DNA of 64,000 nucleotides from Pseudomonas sp. AFG_SD02_1510_Pfu_092 (GTDB taxonomy: Bacteria > Pseudomonadota > Gammaproteobacteria > Pseudomonadales > Pseudomonadaceae), in NCBI RefSeq assembly GCF_003331055.1, contig NZ_PUQD01000004.1:86906-150905 (forward strand). The letters run 5' to 3'. Shown one piece after another: positions 34,992 through 44,474 of this stretch (position 1 is its first letter; each line of letters begins with the position of its first letter). The position numbers and the translations under genes were made by a program. The notes under the pieces are model-generated. The model was not told the origin of the DNA. It saw only the letters and a list, made by a program, of their open reading frames with translations, and searched no databases.

Positions 34992-36130
34992 GCTGCGTCC
35001 TCGGAATTGGAAAATGCGGAGAGTGCGTCGAGGATTCGCGCGCACGCTTTTCCGTCGCCGTAGGGGTTATGGGCGAAGCTCATCTCGCGATAGGTCGCCT
35101 CGTCGGTGAGCAGTTTCACCAGGTGTTCGGTGATCGACTCCACATCGGTGCCCACCAGCTTGACGGTGCCGGCGGCCACGGCTTCCGGGCGCTCGGTGGT
35201 GTCGCGCATGACCAGTACCGGCTTGCCCAGGGCAGGGGCTTCTTCCTGGATGCCGCCGGAGTCGGTGAGGATCAGGTACGAGCGGGTCATCAGGTAGACG
35301 AACGGCAGGTAGTCCAGCGGCTCGATCAGGTGGATGTTGCTGACGTCGGCCAGCAGGCGGTTGACCGGTTCGCGCACGTTGGGGTTGAGGTGGACCGGGT
35401 AGACGATGTCCACATCAGGGAACTGACGCGCGGTTTGCACCAGGGCCTGGCAGATGCGCTCGAAGCCGCCACCGAAGTTTTCCCGGCGGTGGCCGGTGAC
35501 CAGCACCATGCGACGCTCTGGGTCGAGGAAGCTGAACTGGCTTTCGAACTGGCTTTTCAGCTCGGGGCTTTCCAGCTTGCGCACCACTTCGAGCAGCGCG
35601 TCGATCACGGTGTTGCCGGTGGTGTAGATGGTCGCGGCGTCAGTACCTTCGCGCAGCAGGTTGTCCTGCGAGGTGGAGGTGGGCGCGAAGTGCAGGGCGG
35701 CCAGGGCACCGGTCAGGCGGCGGTTGCCTTCTTCCGGCCACGGCGAGTACAGGTTGCCGGTGCGCAGGCCGGCTTCCACATGGGCAATTGGAATCTGCTG
35801 GTAGTACGCGGCCAGGCTGGTGGCCAAGGTTGTTGCAGTGTCGCCGTGCACCAGCACCACATCCGGCTTGAACTCGGCCAGCACCGGTTTCAGACCCTGC
35901 AGGATGGCAGTGGTCACATCGGTCAGGTCCTGGCCGGGCTTCATGATGTTCAAGTCGTAGTCAGGCGTGATCTCGAACAGTTCCAGTACCTGGTCGAGCA
36001 TCTGGCGATGCTGGCCGGTTACGCAGACGCGCGACTCGAAACGGTCATCCTGGGCAAGGTTGAGGGCCAGAGGTGCCATTTTGATAGCCTCTGGGCGGGT
36101 GCCAAATACGGTGAGGGTCTTGAGGGACAC
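34988..36130 (-). CDS. wecB: UDP-N-acetylglucosamine 2-epimerase (non-hydrolysing)
   Basis: This 380-residue protein starts from GTG with [20 protein letters not shown], the exact opening of WecB/MnaA enzymes. Later family blocks are [38 protein letters not shown] and [28 protein letters not shown]. It interconverts UDP-GlcNAc and UDP-ManNAc, feeding WecC. The GTG at 36130 is chosen because an upstream extension of 58 codons has no family similarity. It heads the - strand cluster, so the promoter should lie in the region to its right. Confidence 0.94.
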   Translation of the reverse strand: MSLKTLTVFGTRPEAIKMAPLALNLAQDDRFESRVCVTGQHRQMLDQVLELFEITPDYDLNIMKPGQDLTDVTTAILQGLKPVLAEFKPDVVLVHGDTATTLATSLAAYYQQIPIAHVEAGLRTGNLYSPWPEEGNRRLTGALAALHFAPTSTSQDNLLREGTDAATIYTTGNTVIDALLEVVRKLESPELKSQFESQFSFLDPERRMVLVTGHRRENFGGGFERICQALVQTARQFPDVDIVYPVHLNPNVREPVNRLLADVSNIHLIEPLDYLPFVYLMTRSYLILTDSGGIQEEAPALGKPVLVMRDTTERPEAVAAGTVKLVGTDVESITEHLVKLLTDEATYREMSFAHNPYGDGKACARILDALSAFSNSEDAA

Positions 36131-36817
36131 GGCAACAGTCTTCTGTGTGTGGGTGACGGCGGTTGGGTCGGGTACTGCGGGTATGAACAGCGGGGCTACA
36201 CAAATCGGCCGGCGGACGTGGCCTGGGTGGCGTCGCGCGCGCGCAAGGGAGCAGGTAGCTCGGAGGGGGATGAAGAAACATTCATGATGGCTCGGATCCT
36301 TCAAGCAGGGCGGTTGTCCAATGGCCGCAAATTTATCATTTCGTCATCAATATGACATCCCGTCTGGCACGTTTTTTTCCCCTGAGGAGGGTATTCAGCC
36401 CTTATCTATCAGCAGATTGGATCCGATTTTCGCAAGTTGCATCAGAAAAAACGATTGTTTGATGTTATTCAGGCATCATGCCAATAAAGTCAATACGACT
36501 GTGGCATACGACGAACGGGCGGGAGCCTTGTCCGGCAAGGCTTGTAGGAAAAACAACAGCTTTTGATCTGAATGAAACCCAAATTAAACGGGAATTTACC
36601 TAGCGGCGATTTGCAAGCGCCTTTGTTTCATGAAGTTATCCGGAAATATGGCTTAACGCCACTATTTTGGGTGGGCGAAGTTGCTTTTCTCAATGTCGGA
36701 TTCCGTAACGATTAACCGCACCAAGTGCCTGTTTGCAGTAGGTCAGAACCGCTAGGGTTGTTTGCACAGCCGAAGGAAACCGGCTGCTGGATATGACCAA
36801 CCCAAGGAGTGTTCACC
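36131..36817. other. 687-base divergent intergenic region between wecB and comEA
   Basis: I see no credible gene. The part from about 36330 to 36715 is clearly AT-richer than the surroundings and probably carries the promoter(s) of the - strand polysaccharide cluster and of the comEA-like gene. I found no convincing paired -35/-10 boxes, JUMPstart element or terminator. It marks the right-hand edge of the island against core genes. Confidence 0.5.
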
Positions 36818-37153
36818 ATGCGTAACAACGTACTGTCGTACCTGCTGCTGCCGCTGTTCACCAGTCTGTCCTTTTCCCTCAGCGCCGCCCCGGCCAGCAC
36901 TACTTCGGTGGCCGAGCCGGTGCCGGTTGTGGCGCAGGTACAAACCCAGGAGGCGCCTCGGCTGGACTTGAACAAGGCTGATGCGCTGACCTTGCAAAAG
37001 GAACTGAATGGCATAGGCAAGACCAAGGCCGAGGCCATCGTGGCCTACCGGGAGGCCAACGGGCCGTTTGCTTCGGTGGATGAGCTGCTGGAAATCAAGG
37101 GGATTGGTAACGCCTTGCTGGAGCGTAACCGGGACAAGCTGATGGTGGAATAA
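36818..37153 (+). CDS. ComEA-like helix-hairpin-helix protein
   Basis: This 111-residue protein has a Sec signal peptide (about residues 1-24, ending SAAPA). A double helix-hairpin-helix domain follows: LDLNKADALTLQKELNGIGKTKAEAIVAYR, then LEIKGIGNALLERNRDKL. This is the ComEA periplasmic DNA-binding fold. Related small proteins flank the O-antigen locus in pseudomonads and may bind DNA for uptake. AAGGAG lies 8 bases before the ATG. The gene is on the core side of the island boundary. Confidence 0.9.
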   Translation: MRNNVLSYLLLPLFTSLSFSLSAAPASTTSVAEPVPVVAQVQTQEAPRLDLNKADALTLQKELNGIGKTKAEAIVAYREANGPFASVDELLEIKGIGNALLERNRDKLMVE

Positions 37154-37238
37154 GTGGGGGAAGGGCTGGGGCTTGTGTCCTGGCCCTGACTTTCATGAAG
37201 ATTCAATTGAGAACTGAATTCGAAAGCGGTCCGCGTAG

Positions 37239-37328
37239 CCTGTGGGAGCGGCTTTAGCCGCGAAGAACCCAACGCGGTGCATGGCACCGGCTGCAGCCGG
37301 TATTCGCGGCTAAAGCCGCTCCCACAGG
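37239..37328. repeat. REP pair (REPIN) after comEA
   Basis: Two inverted copies of a GC-rich palindrome (core CCTGTGGGAGCGGCTTTAGC and its complement) are about 40 bases apart. This variant carries GGCTTTAGCC where the other copies in the window have GGGC..GCCC. Confidence 0.9.
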
Positions 37329-37391
37329 GCCCTCTGCTGACCCAATGAGTTATGTGCAACTCTATGAAAGCGGCCTTGCGACGCAGCCGTG

Positions 37392-37559
37392 CTAGCGGTC
37401 CTGCGCATCCTTGGCATCCGCTTGGGCATTGCGCTCATGTACCTTGCGCAACTGCTCGTCAGTCAGCGGCAGTTTTTTCGCCGTGTCGCGCAGCAGCATC
37501 AGCCCGCCGATGATCGAGCCGAGGGCTACTATGAGTATCAGCCAGGCATACCAGGGCAT
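37392..37559 (-). CDS. Small DUF2897 membrane protein
   Basis: This 55-residue protein starts MPWYAWLILIVALGSIIGGLMLL, a single membrane helix. A charged tail follows (TAKKLPLTDEQLRKVHERN). This matches the short DUF2897 proteins of Pseudomonas. AAAGGAG lies 8 bases before the ATG, supporting this start over a longer frame. It sits between a REPIN and pyrF, on the opposite strand to both neighbours. Function unknown; inner-membrane location inferred. Confidence 0.75.
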   Translation of the reverse strand: MPWYAWLILIVALGSIIGGLMLLRDTAKKLPLTDEQLRKVHERNAQADAKDAQDR

Positions 37560-37739
37560 TGTCGTTCTCCTTTGCTGATGAAGGGCAGCGCGTGTACGCA
37601 TGTTGAGTAATTGCCCGTTCCGTTGGTTCAATTATAGGGGCCAGCCACCGCCAGGCCAATTCCGTGACCCGCGGGCCCCAAAGCCTGCGTCACTTCGTTT
37701 ACAATGCGCGCCGTTTTCGACTTGCCAAGAGACCCTGCC

Positions 37740-38441
37740 ATGTCCGCCTGCCAGACGCCCCTGATCGTCGCCCTGGATTTCCCTACCCGTGAGGCCGCTC
37801 TGAAGCTGGCTGACCAGCTTGACCCTGCGCTGTGCCGGGTGAAGGTGGGCAAGGAGCTGTTCACCAGCAGCGCTTCGGGCATTGTCGAAACCCTGTGCGA
37901 CAAGGGCTTCGAAGTGTTCCTCGACCTCAAGTTCCACGACATTCCCAACACCACTGCCATGGCGGTGAAGGCTGCGGCCGAAATGGGCGTGTGGATGGTC
38001 AACGTGCATTGCTCCGGTGGCCTGCGCATGATGGCGGCCTGCCGTGAAGTGCTGGCCAAGCGCAGCGGCCCGCAGCCGTTGCTGATTGGCGTGACCGTGC
38101 TGACCAGCATGGAGCGTGAAGACCTGGCCGGCATCGGCCTGGATGTCGACCCGCAAGAGCAGGTGCTGCGCCTGGCGGCACTGGCCGAGAAGGCGGGCAT
38201 GGACGGCCTGGTGTGCTCGGCGCTGGAAGCCCCGGCACTGAAGGCGGCGCACCCGTCGCTGCAGCTGGTGACCCCGGGTATTCGCCCGGCGGGCAGTGCG
38301 CAGGATGACCAGCGCCGTATCCTTACCCCACGCCAGGCACTGGATGCGGGTTCGGATTATCTGGTGATCGGTCGCCCGATCAGCCAGGCGGCGGACCCGG
38401 CGCAGGCGCTGGCTGCGGTGGTGGCGGAGATTCGTGGGTAA
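37740..38441 (+). CDS. pyrF: Orotidine 5'-phosphate decarboxylase
   Basis: This 233-residue TIM-barrel protein has [29 protein letters not shown], and the catalytic block [12 protein letters not shown] (D-x-K-x-x-D). LVTPGIRP and [11 protein letters not shown] bind the phosphate. It makes UMP from OMP, the last step of de novo pyrimidine synthesis. The ATG at 37740 is in the family position; the in-frame start 12 codons upstream is unlikely. A strong terminator follows. Confidence 0.97.
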   Translation: MSACQTPLIVALDFPTREAALKLADQLDPALCRVKVGKELFTSSASGIVETLCDKGFEVFLDLKFHDIPNTTAMAVKAAAEMGVWMVNVHCSGGLRMMAACREVLAKRSGPQPLLIGVTVLTSMEREDLAGIGLDVDPQEQVLRLAALAEKAGMDGLVCSALEAPALKAAHPSLQLVTPGIRPAGSAQDDQRRILTPRQALDAGSDYLVIGRPISQAADPAQALAAVVAEIRG

Positions 38442-38454
38442 GTAGCGCGTATCG

Positions 38455-38486
38455 AAAAAGGCCAGCACCCATGTGCTGGCCTTTTT
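38455..38486. terminator. Bidirectional rho-independent terminator
   Basis: AAAAAGGCCAGCAC and GTGCTGGCCTTTTT flank a CCAT loop. T-runs on both strands make it suitable for ending both pyrF (+) and the convergent acyltransferase gene (-), whose stop codon it touches. Confidence 0.93.
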
Positions 38487-39511
38487 CAGATCAAGGCACG
38501 CAATGGCTTGATCAGCCTTGCCAAATAAATCGGTAGCAATGTCAGCACAAATACCCCCACCGCCAATAGCGGTATCAGCCATGCCAGCGAATGCCCCTCG
38601 ATCAGCGGCCCATAGTAGATGCTGGCCCTGTTCATCATGAATACGTGCAAGCAGTAAAGCCCAAGTGTGCAGCCTGACAGCTCGGCCAGTAGCTTGCTGT
38701 GCTGTACCAATTGTCCGCCCAGCGCGAGCAGTAGGCGGAAGGCGCAGATAGCGGCCAGCACTACCAGCGGTGATACATAGGAATAGAAGACCTGGCTAGG
38801 CAAGCCTTGCTGCACCGACAGATAGTGGGTTGCGGTGGCTGTCAGGACGCCGGCAATGAGGAACCCGCCAAGGTTGAGCAAGGCGTTGCCTGGGCCATAC
38901 AGGCGAATGTGCTCGAATACGTAAGCCCCCAAAAATGCGTAACCGGCAAACCCCATGAACGAGAACAATTCAAAGGTACTGGTCAGGTTGGCTAGCGCCG
39001 GGACGAGCTGCGCGATGGTGGGGAGCAGGCAGCTGACTATCAGCCACAGGCCCAGGAACACCCGCTTTTCCTGTGGTCCGGAATGCTGGTAGATCTTTGC
39101 CATGTACGGCATGAACAAATAGATGCCGATAATCGTGTACAAGTACCACAGGTGGTAGTAGACGGGGCCTTGAAGCATCGCCAGGGCGGTTTGCCAAAGG
39201 CTGCCATATCCGATGCCCATCGTGGTCCGCCACAGCGCATAGAACGCAGACCAGAACACCAGCGGCGGCAGTATGCGCACGAATCGCTTCCGGTAGAACG
39301 TGACGGCACCTTCTGCCCGGTTCAGGAGCAGGGCGCCGGACAGCATCAGGAATAGCGGTACGCAAGACCGTACCAGCGAGTTGTAGAGGTTGGATGACAT
39401 CCAGTTGTCATCCAGTCGTGCTGTTGCGGCCGAAGCGATGTGGAGCAGTACGACCATCAAACAGGCTACGATCCTGCAAAAATCCAGCCCGGCATAAAAA
39501 CGTTGCTGCAT
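38486..39511 (-). CDS. Acyltransferase 3 family membrane protein (WecH/YiaH-like)
   Basis: This 341-residue protein has about 10 helices and only the acyltransferase-3 domain, with no SGNH part. It opens QQRFYAGLDFCRIVACLMVV, with the family Arg. LLHIASAA provides the His expected near the active site. VPLFLMLSGALLL and FYRKRFVRILPPLVFWSAFY are characteristic of the WecH/YiaH-type O-acetyltransferase branch. It probably acetylates a surface or membrane glycan. It is convergent with pyrF and distinct from the two OafA-like genes in the island. Confidence 0.85.
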   Translation of the reverse strand: MQQRFYAGLDFCRIVACLMVVLLHIASAATARLDDNWMSSNLYNSLVRSCVPLFLMLSGALLLNRAEGAVTFYRKRFVRILPPLVFWSAFYALWRTTMGIGYGSLWQTALAMLQGPVYYHLWYLYTIIGIYLFMPYMAKIYQHSGPQEKRVFLGLWLIVSCLLPTIAQLVPALANLTSTFELFSFMGFAGYAFLGAYVFEHIRLYGPGNALLNLGGFLIAGVLTATATHYLSVQQGLPSQVFYSYVSPLVVLAAICAFRLLLALGGQLVQHSKLLAELSGCTLGLYCLHVFMMNRASIYYGPLIEGHSLAWLIPLLAVGVFVLTLLPIYLARLIKPLRALI

Positions 39512-39641
39512 TCAGTTGCCACCTTTTCGCTGCCTTGCGCAATGGGTGCTTGTGGATGCCTGAATCTAGATAGGGTGGCGGAAACTGCAAGCGGCGAAAC
39601 TGCCACAACACAGTCCAGTGTCGAATTTCAAGCAAAGCGCA

Positions 39642-39673
39642 CCACCTGTGGGGCCGGGTGATCCCACAGGTGG
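39642..39673 (-). terminator. Hairpin downstream of the curA-like gene
   Basis: CCACCTGTGGG and CCCACAGGTGG form an 11-bp stem around a 10-base loop, just after the - strand oxidoreductase stop. There is no strong T-run, so termination is likely but not certain. Confidence 0.5.
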
Positions 39674-39683
39674 CGACCAAGTG

Positions 39684-40685
39684 TCAAACCTTCAGCACCA
39701 ACTTGCCAAAGTTCTCCCCCTTGAACAGCTTGAGCAAGGTCTCCGGGAACGTCTCCAGGCCTTCCACCACATCTTCCTTGCTTTTCACCTGCCCGCTGGC
39801 CAGCCAGCCGGCGATCTCCAGCGCGGCTTTGCCATAATCCTTGGCGTGATCCATCACCACAAAGCCTTCCATGCGCGCGCGGTTCACCAGCAGCGACAGG
39901 TAGTTGGCCGGGCCTTTCACCGCTTCCTTGTTGTTGTACTGGCTGATCGCGCCGCAAATCACGATGCGCGCCTTGAAGTTGATGCGGGTCAGCACGGCGT
40001 CAAGGATCTCGCCGCCGACGTTGTCGAAGTACACGTCCACGCCTTTCGGGCATTCGCGCTTCAGGCCGGCCAGCAGGTCTTCGGCCTTGTAGTCGATCAC
40101 CCCGTCGAAGCCCAGTTCGTCTTTCAGGTACTGGCACTTCTCGGCACCCCCGGCAATGCCGACCACGCGGCAGCCTTTGATTTTGGCGATCTGCCCGACA
40201 ATGCTGCCCACCGCACCCGCGGCGCCTGAAATGACCACGGTGTCGCCGGCTTTGGGCTGGCCAACCTCGAGCAGGGCGAAGTAGGCGGTCATGCCGGTCA
40301 TGCCCAGCGCCGACAGGTAGCGGGGCAGGGGCGCGAGGTTCGGGTCGATCTTGTGCAGGCCCTGAGCATCGCCGGTGAAGTAGTCCTGCACGCCAAGGGC
40401 GCCGCTTACATGGTCGCCCGGTTTGTAGGCGGGGTGGTTGGAGGCCACCACCTCGCCAACGCCCAGCGCGCGCATCACCTGGCCCAGGGCCACGGGCGGG
40501 ATGTAGGACTTGCCTTCGTTCATCCAGCCACGCATGGCCGGGTCCAGCGAGAGGTACAGGTTGCGCACCAGCACCTGGCCTTCGCCGGGTTGTTCGGCGG
40601 GCACGCTTTCGAAACTGAAGTCGTCACGGCGCACGGCGCCGACCGGGCGTTTGGCGAGCAGGAAGCGGCGGTTGGTCTGGGTCAT
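39684..40685 (-). CDS. NADP-dependent medium-chain oxidoreductase (CurA-like)
   Basis: This 333-residue MDR-family enzyme without zinc ligands carries SLDPAMRGWM, then the cofactor-binding VISGAAGAVGSIVGQIAKIKG. GGAEKCQYLKDELGFD and VDVYFDNVGGEILD are typical of CurA/YncB-type and leukotriene B4 12-hydroxydehydrogenase-like enzymes. It reduces C=C bonds of enones with NADPH. The ATG at 40685 gives the usual N-terminus (MTQTNRRFLL). Substrate unknown. Confidence 0.9.
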   Translation of the reverse strand: MTQTNRRFLLAKRPVGAVRRDDFSFESVPAEQPGEGQVLVRNLYLSLDPAMRGWMNEGKSYIPPVALGQVMRALGVGEVVASNHPAYKPGDHVSGALGVQDYFTGDAQGLHKIDPNLAPLPRYLSALGMTGMTAYFALLEVGQPKAGDTVVISGAAGAVGSIVGQIAKIKGCRVVGIAGGAEKCQYLKDELGFDGVIDYKAEDLLAGLKRECPKGVDVYFDNVGGEILDAVLTRINFKARIVICGAISQYNNKEAVKGPANYLSLLVNRARMEGFVVMDHAKDYGKAALEIAGWLASGQVKSKEDVVEGLETFPETLLKLFKGENFGKLVLKV

Positions 40686-40873
40686 GGCGGGTCCTTGTGG
40701 GCAGTGGAAAAGGGTGGGTATTGGCGTAGGGGTCAAATCTACCCTGTTGATCCCGGCAGGTGCTCAACATCACTGACAAGCATGGTAGCCCAACCGGTGG
40801 CGTGATGATGCTGCCTGGCCGGGTGGTCGCTGACTATGCTCTGAGCCCCACCCAGCACGCTTTGGAGCACGTG

Positions 40874-41635
40874 ATGAGCATGACCTTTTCCGGCCAGGTA
40901 GCCCTGGTCACCGGCGGCGCCGCAGGCATTGGCCGGGCAACTGCCCTGGCTTTCGCCAAGGAGGGCCTGAAGGTGGTGGTGGCCGACCTCGACCCCGCCG
41001 GTGGCGAGGCCACCGTGGCCTTGATCCGCGCGACCGGCGGCGAGGCGCTGTTCATTGCCTGTGACGTTACCCGCGATGCCGAGGTGCGCCAGTTGCACGA
41101 GCGCCTGATCGCTGCGTATGGCCGCCTGGACTACGCCTACAACAACGCCGGTATCGAGATTGAGCAGGGCCGCCTGGCCGAGGGTAGCGAGGCGCAGTTC
41201 GATGCCATCATGGGCGTCAACGTCAAGGGCGTATGGCTGTGCATGAAGTACCAGCTGCCGTTGTTACTGGCCCAGGGCGGTGGCGCCATCGTCAATACCG
41301 CGTCGGTGGCCGGGCTGGGGGCAGCGCCGAAGATGAGCATCTACAGCGCCTCGAAACATGCGGTGATCGGCCTGACCAAGTCGGCGGCCATCGAGTATGC
41401 CAAGAAGGGCATCCGCGTGAACGCGGTGTGCCCGGCGGTGATCGACACCGACATGTTCCGCCGCGCCTACCAGGCCGACCCGCGCAAGGCCGAGTTCGCC
41501 GCCGCAATGCACCCGGTGGGGCGCATTGGCAAGGTCGAGGAAATTGCCAGCGCGGTGCTGTACCTGTGCAGCGACGGCGCGGCGTTTACCACCGGGCACT
41601 GCCTGACGGTGGATGGTGGGGCTACGGCGATTTGA
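40874..41635 (+). CDS. Short-chain dehydrogenase/reductase
   Basis: This 253-residue classical SDR has VALVTGGAAGIGRATALAFA (cofactor loop), VADLD (Asp favouring NAD), NNAG, TASVAG and YSASKHAV (catalytic Tyr and Lys). It ends TVDGGATAI. GGAG lies 6 bases upstream of ATG 40874. A second ATG two codons later is possible. The substrate cannot be read from the sequence. It is divergent from the curA-like gene, and a MFS gene is convergent with it. Confidence 0.9.
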   Translation: MSMTFSGQVALVTGGAAGIGRATALAFAKEGLKVVVADLDPAGGEATVALIRATGGEALFIACDVTRDAEVRQLHERLIAAYGRLDYAYNNAGIEIEQGRLAEGSEAQFDAIMGVNVKGVWLCMKYQLPLLLAQGGGAIVNTASVAGLGAAPKMSIYSASKHAVIGLTKSAAIEYAKKGIRVNAVCPAVIDTDMFRRAYQADPRKAEFAAAMHPVGRIGKVEEIASAVLYLCSDGAAFTTGHCLTVDGGATAI

Positions 41636-41676
41636 GCCGATATCGGCAGGGCGTTCTTCGCCGGCTTGCCCGCAGT

Positions 41677-42852
41677 TCACATCGAGTGCGATTGCTGTGG
41701 GAGCGGGCGAGCCCGCGAAGAGGCCCTTGCAGACCACCACAACGCCAACCCAACCGCCACACAGCCCACCAGCAACACCCCACCAAACACCAGCAGGGCC
41801 AGTCGCGAGCCCAGCCGGTCGCTCAGCAGTCCGGTGAAGATCACCGGCAAGCTGAACCCCAGGTACGCCAGCAGGAAGAACCCGGCACTGGCCCGGGTTT
41901 TTTCGCTGCCGGCCAGCTGGTTCACCGCCGCCAGCCCGCCCAGGTAGATGAACCCGTAGCACGCACTGCTGGCCGCCACCGCTCCCAGCAGTACCACGCC
42001 AAGCTGCCCGCTATCCGCCCCCCAGGCCAGCACGGCATAGCCGCATGGCAGTATCGCCAGCCCTGCCATGGTGGCCGACCGGCTGTGCAGGCGCCGCGCC
42101 ATTGGCTGGAACAGCAATCCGCAGCTAATCACGCAGAAGGTCGAGAACCCCGACCAGGCGCTGAGCCCATGCTGGCGCAGGATGCCCGGCAGCAGGGCGA
42201 TCACCAGCCCCGAGCAGGCCCACGCCAGCAAGATGGCCAGGCCATGGCTCACGCTGCCACGCGGGTAGCTGGGCAGGCGCAGCATGGGGGTGCGTTGGGC
42301 CGGGCGTGGGTCGGGCAGGCGCCACACCAGCACGATCGCTACCGCCGCCAGCAGCAGCTGCAGGTGGAAACTGCCCGGGGCCAGGCTCGGGCCGCGCAGC
42401 AGAAACAGGCTGGTCAGCGCCGCGCCCAGGCCAAAGCCCAGCGAAGTGCTGGCGGTGACCCAGGTGGCGGCGCGGGGGCCGTGCTCGCTGCCCATCAGCT
42501 CGCCCATGTAGGCGGTCGCCGTGGCGGTGGCCAAGCCTGTGCCCAGGCCCAGGCACATGCGCGCCAGGCCGAGGGTGTGCAGGCTGGGAGCCAGCACCAT
42601 CAACCCGGTGGCGACCATCGACAAGGCCAGGGCGGCCACAATCAGCGGCCGGCGCCCGACCCGGTCGGCCAGGCCGCCCAGCGCCAGCAGCACGGGCAGT
42701 ACGCCCAGCACGTAGCCGGAGAAGGCAATCGCCGTGGCGGCCGCGCCCTGGCCGGACAGGTCGGCGTAGGTGATGTAGAGCGGGGCCGGGAGGTTGACTG
42801 CCAGAGTGATGAGGCAGAGGGCGAAGGCCAGGCGGGAGGGGGCGGAAGGCAT
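41677..42852 (-). CDS. MFS transporter with REP-derived C-terminus
   Basis: This 391-residue protein has about 12 helices. GGLADRVGRRPLIV between helices 2 and 3 is the MFS motif A (G-x-x-x-D-R-x-G-R-R), and the second-half counterpart is GLLSDRLGSR. Drug- or metabolite-efflux type (DHA) is likely. The last ~17 residues (SARASSRARPLPQQS) are read through a REP element. The start ATG 42852 is supported by the family N-terminus. It is divergently arranged with a MocR-type regulator across a REPIN, so that regulator may control it. Confidence 0.88.
   Translation of the reverse strand: MPSAPSRLAFALCLITLAVNLPAPLYITYADLSGQGAAATAIAFSGYVLGVLPVLLALGGLADRVGRRPLIVAALALSMVATGLMVLAPSLHTLGLARMCLGLGTGLATATATAYMGELMGSEHGPRAATWVTASTSLGFGLGAALTSLFLLRGPSLAPGSFHLQLLLAAVAIVLVWRLPDPRPAQRTPMLRLPSYPRGSVSHGLAILLAWACSGLVIALLPGILRQHGLSAWSGFSTFCVISCGLLFQPMARRLHSRSATMAGLAILPCGYAVLAWGADSGQLGVVLLGAVAASSACYGFIYLGGLAAVNQLAGSEKTRASAGFFLLAYLGFSLPVIFTGLLSDRLGSRLALLVFGGVLLVGCVAVGLALWWSARASSRARPLPQQSHSM
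41696..41727 (+). repeat. Single REP element inside the MFS 3' end
   Basis: CTGTGGGAGCGGGCGAGCCC followed by GCGAAGAGG is one REP copy. It overlaps the last codons of the - strand MFS gene. Confidence 0.85.
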
Positions 42853-42888
42853 GGGAGGAATCCTGGTTTTCTGGTGGCTGTTCGGGCG

Positions 42889-42980
42889 CTTTCGCGGGTA
42901 AACCCGCTCCCACAGGTTCAGCATTGTTCTCAGGCTGGGTGCTATCCCTGTGGGAGCGGGTTTACCCGCGAAAGGGCCGG
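42889..42980. repeat. REP pair (REPIN) between MFS and MocR genes
   Basis: TTCGCGGGTAAACCCGCTCC and its inverted copy are separated by about 40 bases, in the divergent promoter gap. Confidence 0.9.
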
Positions 42981-43076
42981 GCCTGCTCACTTTGATCTTT
43001 GGCTCACACCACCCACCAGACACACCACCGACCCTTTTATGCTTTACTGTTCGCTCAAAACCAGCGAACACTTGCC

Positions 43077-44474
43077 ATGCACTTCGCCCTCGACCGCGCC
43101 AGCAGCACCCCTCTGGTGCAGCAACTCACCGACCACCTGCAAGCCTGGATCGACCAGCAACGCCTGCGCCCCGGCGCGCGCCTGCCTTCGATCCGGGCCT
43201 TGGCCAGCAGCCAGGCAGTCAGCGCGTCCTGCGTGATCGAGGCTTACGACCGCCTGGTCGCCAGCGGCTGGCTGGAGGCGCGGCACGGCACCGGCTTTTT
43301 CGTCGCCGAGCGCACACCCGGCCAGGCACTGGAAGACGCCCAGCCCTGGGGCGAAGCCGCCGATGGCAGCTGGCGGCAATTTCGTGAAGGCCATGAGCAG
43401 TTGCTCAAGCTGGGTTGCGGCTGGCTGCCCAGCAGCTGGCGCGCCAGCACCGAGCTGGCCCAGGCCGTGCGCCAGGTCAGCCGTGGCGACCCACAGGACC
43501 TGTTCGACTACAGCCCGCCCCTGGGCCTGGCCAGCCTGCGCCAGCAGTTGCACAAGCGCCTGGCCCGGCAGGGCATCGCCGCCGGCCCGGAACGCATCCT
43601 CACCACCCATGGCGCCAGCCACGGCCTCGACCTGCTGGTGCGCACCCTGCTGCGCCCGGGCGACACGGTGCTGGTGGAAAACCCCGGCTACTACAACCTG
43701 TACAACCTGCTGCGCCAACATCAGATCCACATGCTACCGGTGCCGCGCGCGGTCGACGGCCCGGACCTGGCCAGCCTCGAAACCCTGCTGGCCACGCACA
43801 AGCCGCGCTGCCTGTTCGTCAACAGCCTGTACCACAACCCCACCGGTACCAGCCTGACGCCGAAGGTCGCCTACCGCCTGCTGGAGCTGGCCCGCGAGCA
43901 CGACCTGCGGCTGATCGAGGACGATATCTACGCCGACTTCCAGGAGGGCCCGGTCACCCGCCTGGCCACCCTAGACAGCGAGCAGCGGGTCATCTACATG
44001 GCCAGCTTTTCGAAAACCCTCAGCAGCTCGCTGCGGGTCGGCTACCTGGTGGCCGAGCCGGCGTTGCTGGGGCGGCTGGCCGAGTTGAAGATGGTCAGCG
44101 GCATCGGCACCTCGCGCTTTGCCGAGCAAGTCGTGGGGCAGATGCTGGCCAGTGGCAGCTACCGCAAGAGCGTGCAGCGCCTGCGCGTGCGCCTGGGGCA
44201 GGCCATGGCCAGGCTGCTCGGCCAGTTGGAGCAGGCGGGCTGGCAGGCGTTCTGCGAGCCCTACGGTGGCATGTTCGTCTGGGCCCGCGTGCAGGGCCGG
44301 GATTTCGCCAGCCTCGAGCGCCTGGCCCTGCAACACCAGGTGCTGCTCACCCCCGGCAGCGCCTTCGATTACCAGGGCGCGGCCAGCGCCTGGTTGCGCA
44401 TCAATGTCGCCTATGGGCAGGACGCCCGCGCCCAGGCCTTCCTTCAGCATGCAGGGCGACCTCCGCAAAGCTGA
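43077..44474 (+). CDS. MocR-type (GntR-HTH / aminotransferase) PLP-dependent regulator
   Basis: This 465-residue protein has an N-terminal GntR winged helix (about 1-75: PLVQQLTDHLQAWI, LRPGARLPSIRALA, VIEAYDRLVASGWLEARHGTGFFV). A class I aminotransferase domain follows (about 120-465). In it HNPTGTSL carries the cofactor-binding Asn, EDDIYADF the Asp, and SFSKTLSSSLRVGYL the PLP Lys. MocR proteins sense PLP-bound amino compounds and control adjacent genes. The divergent MFS gene is the natural target. The start ATG 43077 matches the family; longer frames run into the REPIN. Confidence 0.92.
   Translation: MHFALDRASSTPLVQQLTDHLQAWIDQQRLRPGARLPSIRALASSQAVSASCVIEAYDRLVASGWLEARHGTGFFVAERTPGQALEDAQPWGEAADGSWRQFREGHEQLLKLGCGWLPSSWRASTELAQAVRQVSRGDPQDLFDYSPPLGLASLRQQLHKRLARQGIAAGPERILTTHGASHGLDLLVRTLLRPGDTVLVENPGYYNLYNLLRQHQIHMLPVPRAVDGPDLASLETLLATHKPRCLFVNSLYHNPTGTSLTPKVAYRLLELAREHDLRLIEDDIYADFQEGPVTRLATLDSEQRVIYMASFSKTLSSSLRVGYLVAEPALLGRLAELKMVSGIGTSRFAEQVVGQMLASGSYRKSVQRLRVRLGQAMARLLGQLEQAGWQAFCEPYGGMFVWARVQGRDFASLERLALQHQVLLTPGSAFDYQGAASAWLRINVAYGQDARAQAFLQHAGRPPQS

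Noticed and set aside
35069..36355. 428-codon + strand frame opposite wecB
   Set aside because: wecB is unmistakable on the other strand, and this frame has no recognisable features.
37239..37328. REP pair considered as rho-independent terminator or CRISPR repeat
   Set aside because: Copies recur at many sites in inverted pairs with variable centres, without T-runs or regular spacers. That is the REPIN pattern, not CRISPR.
41233..43236. 667-codon + strand frame opposite the MFS gene
   Set aside because: It is extremely Gln/Arg/Gly-rich and antisense to a 12-helix transporter with MFS motifs. It also crosses two REP elements.
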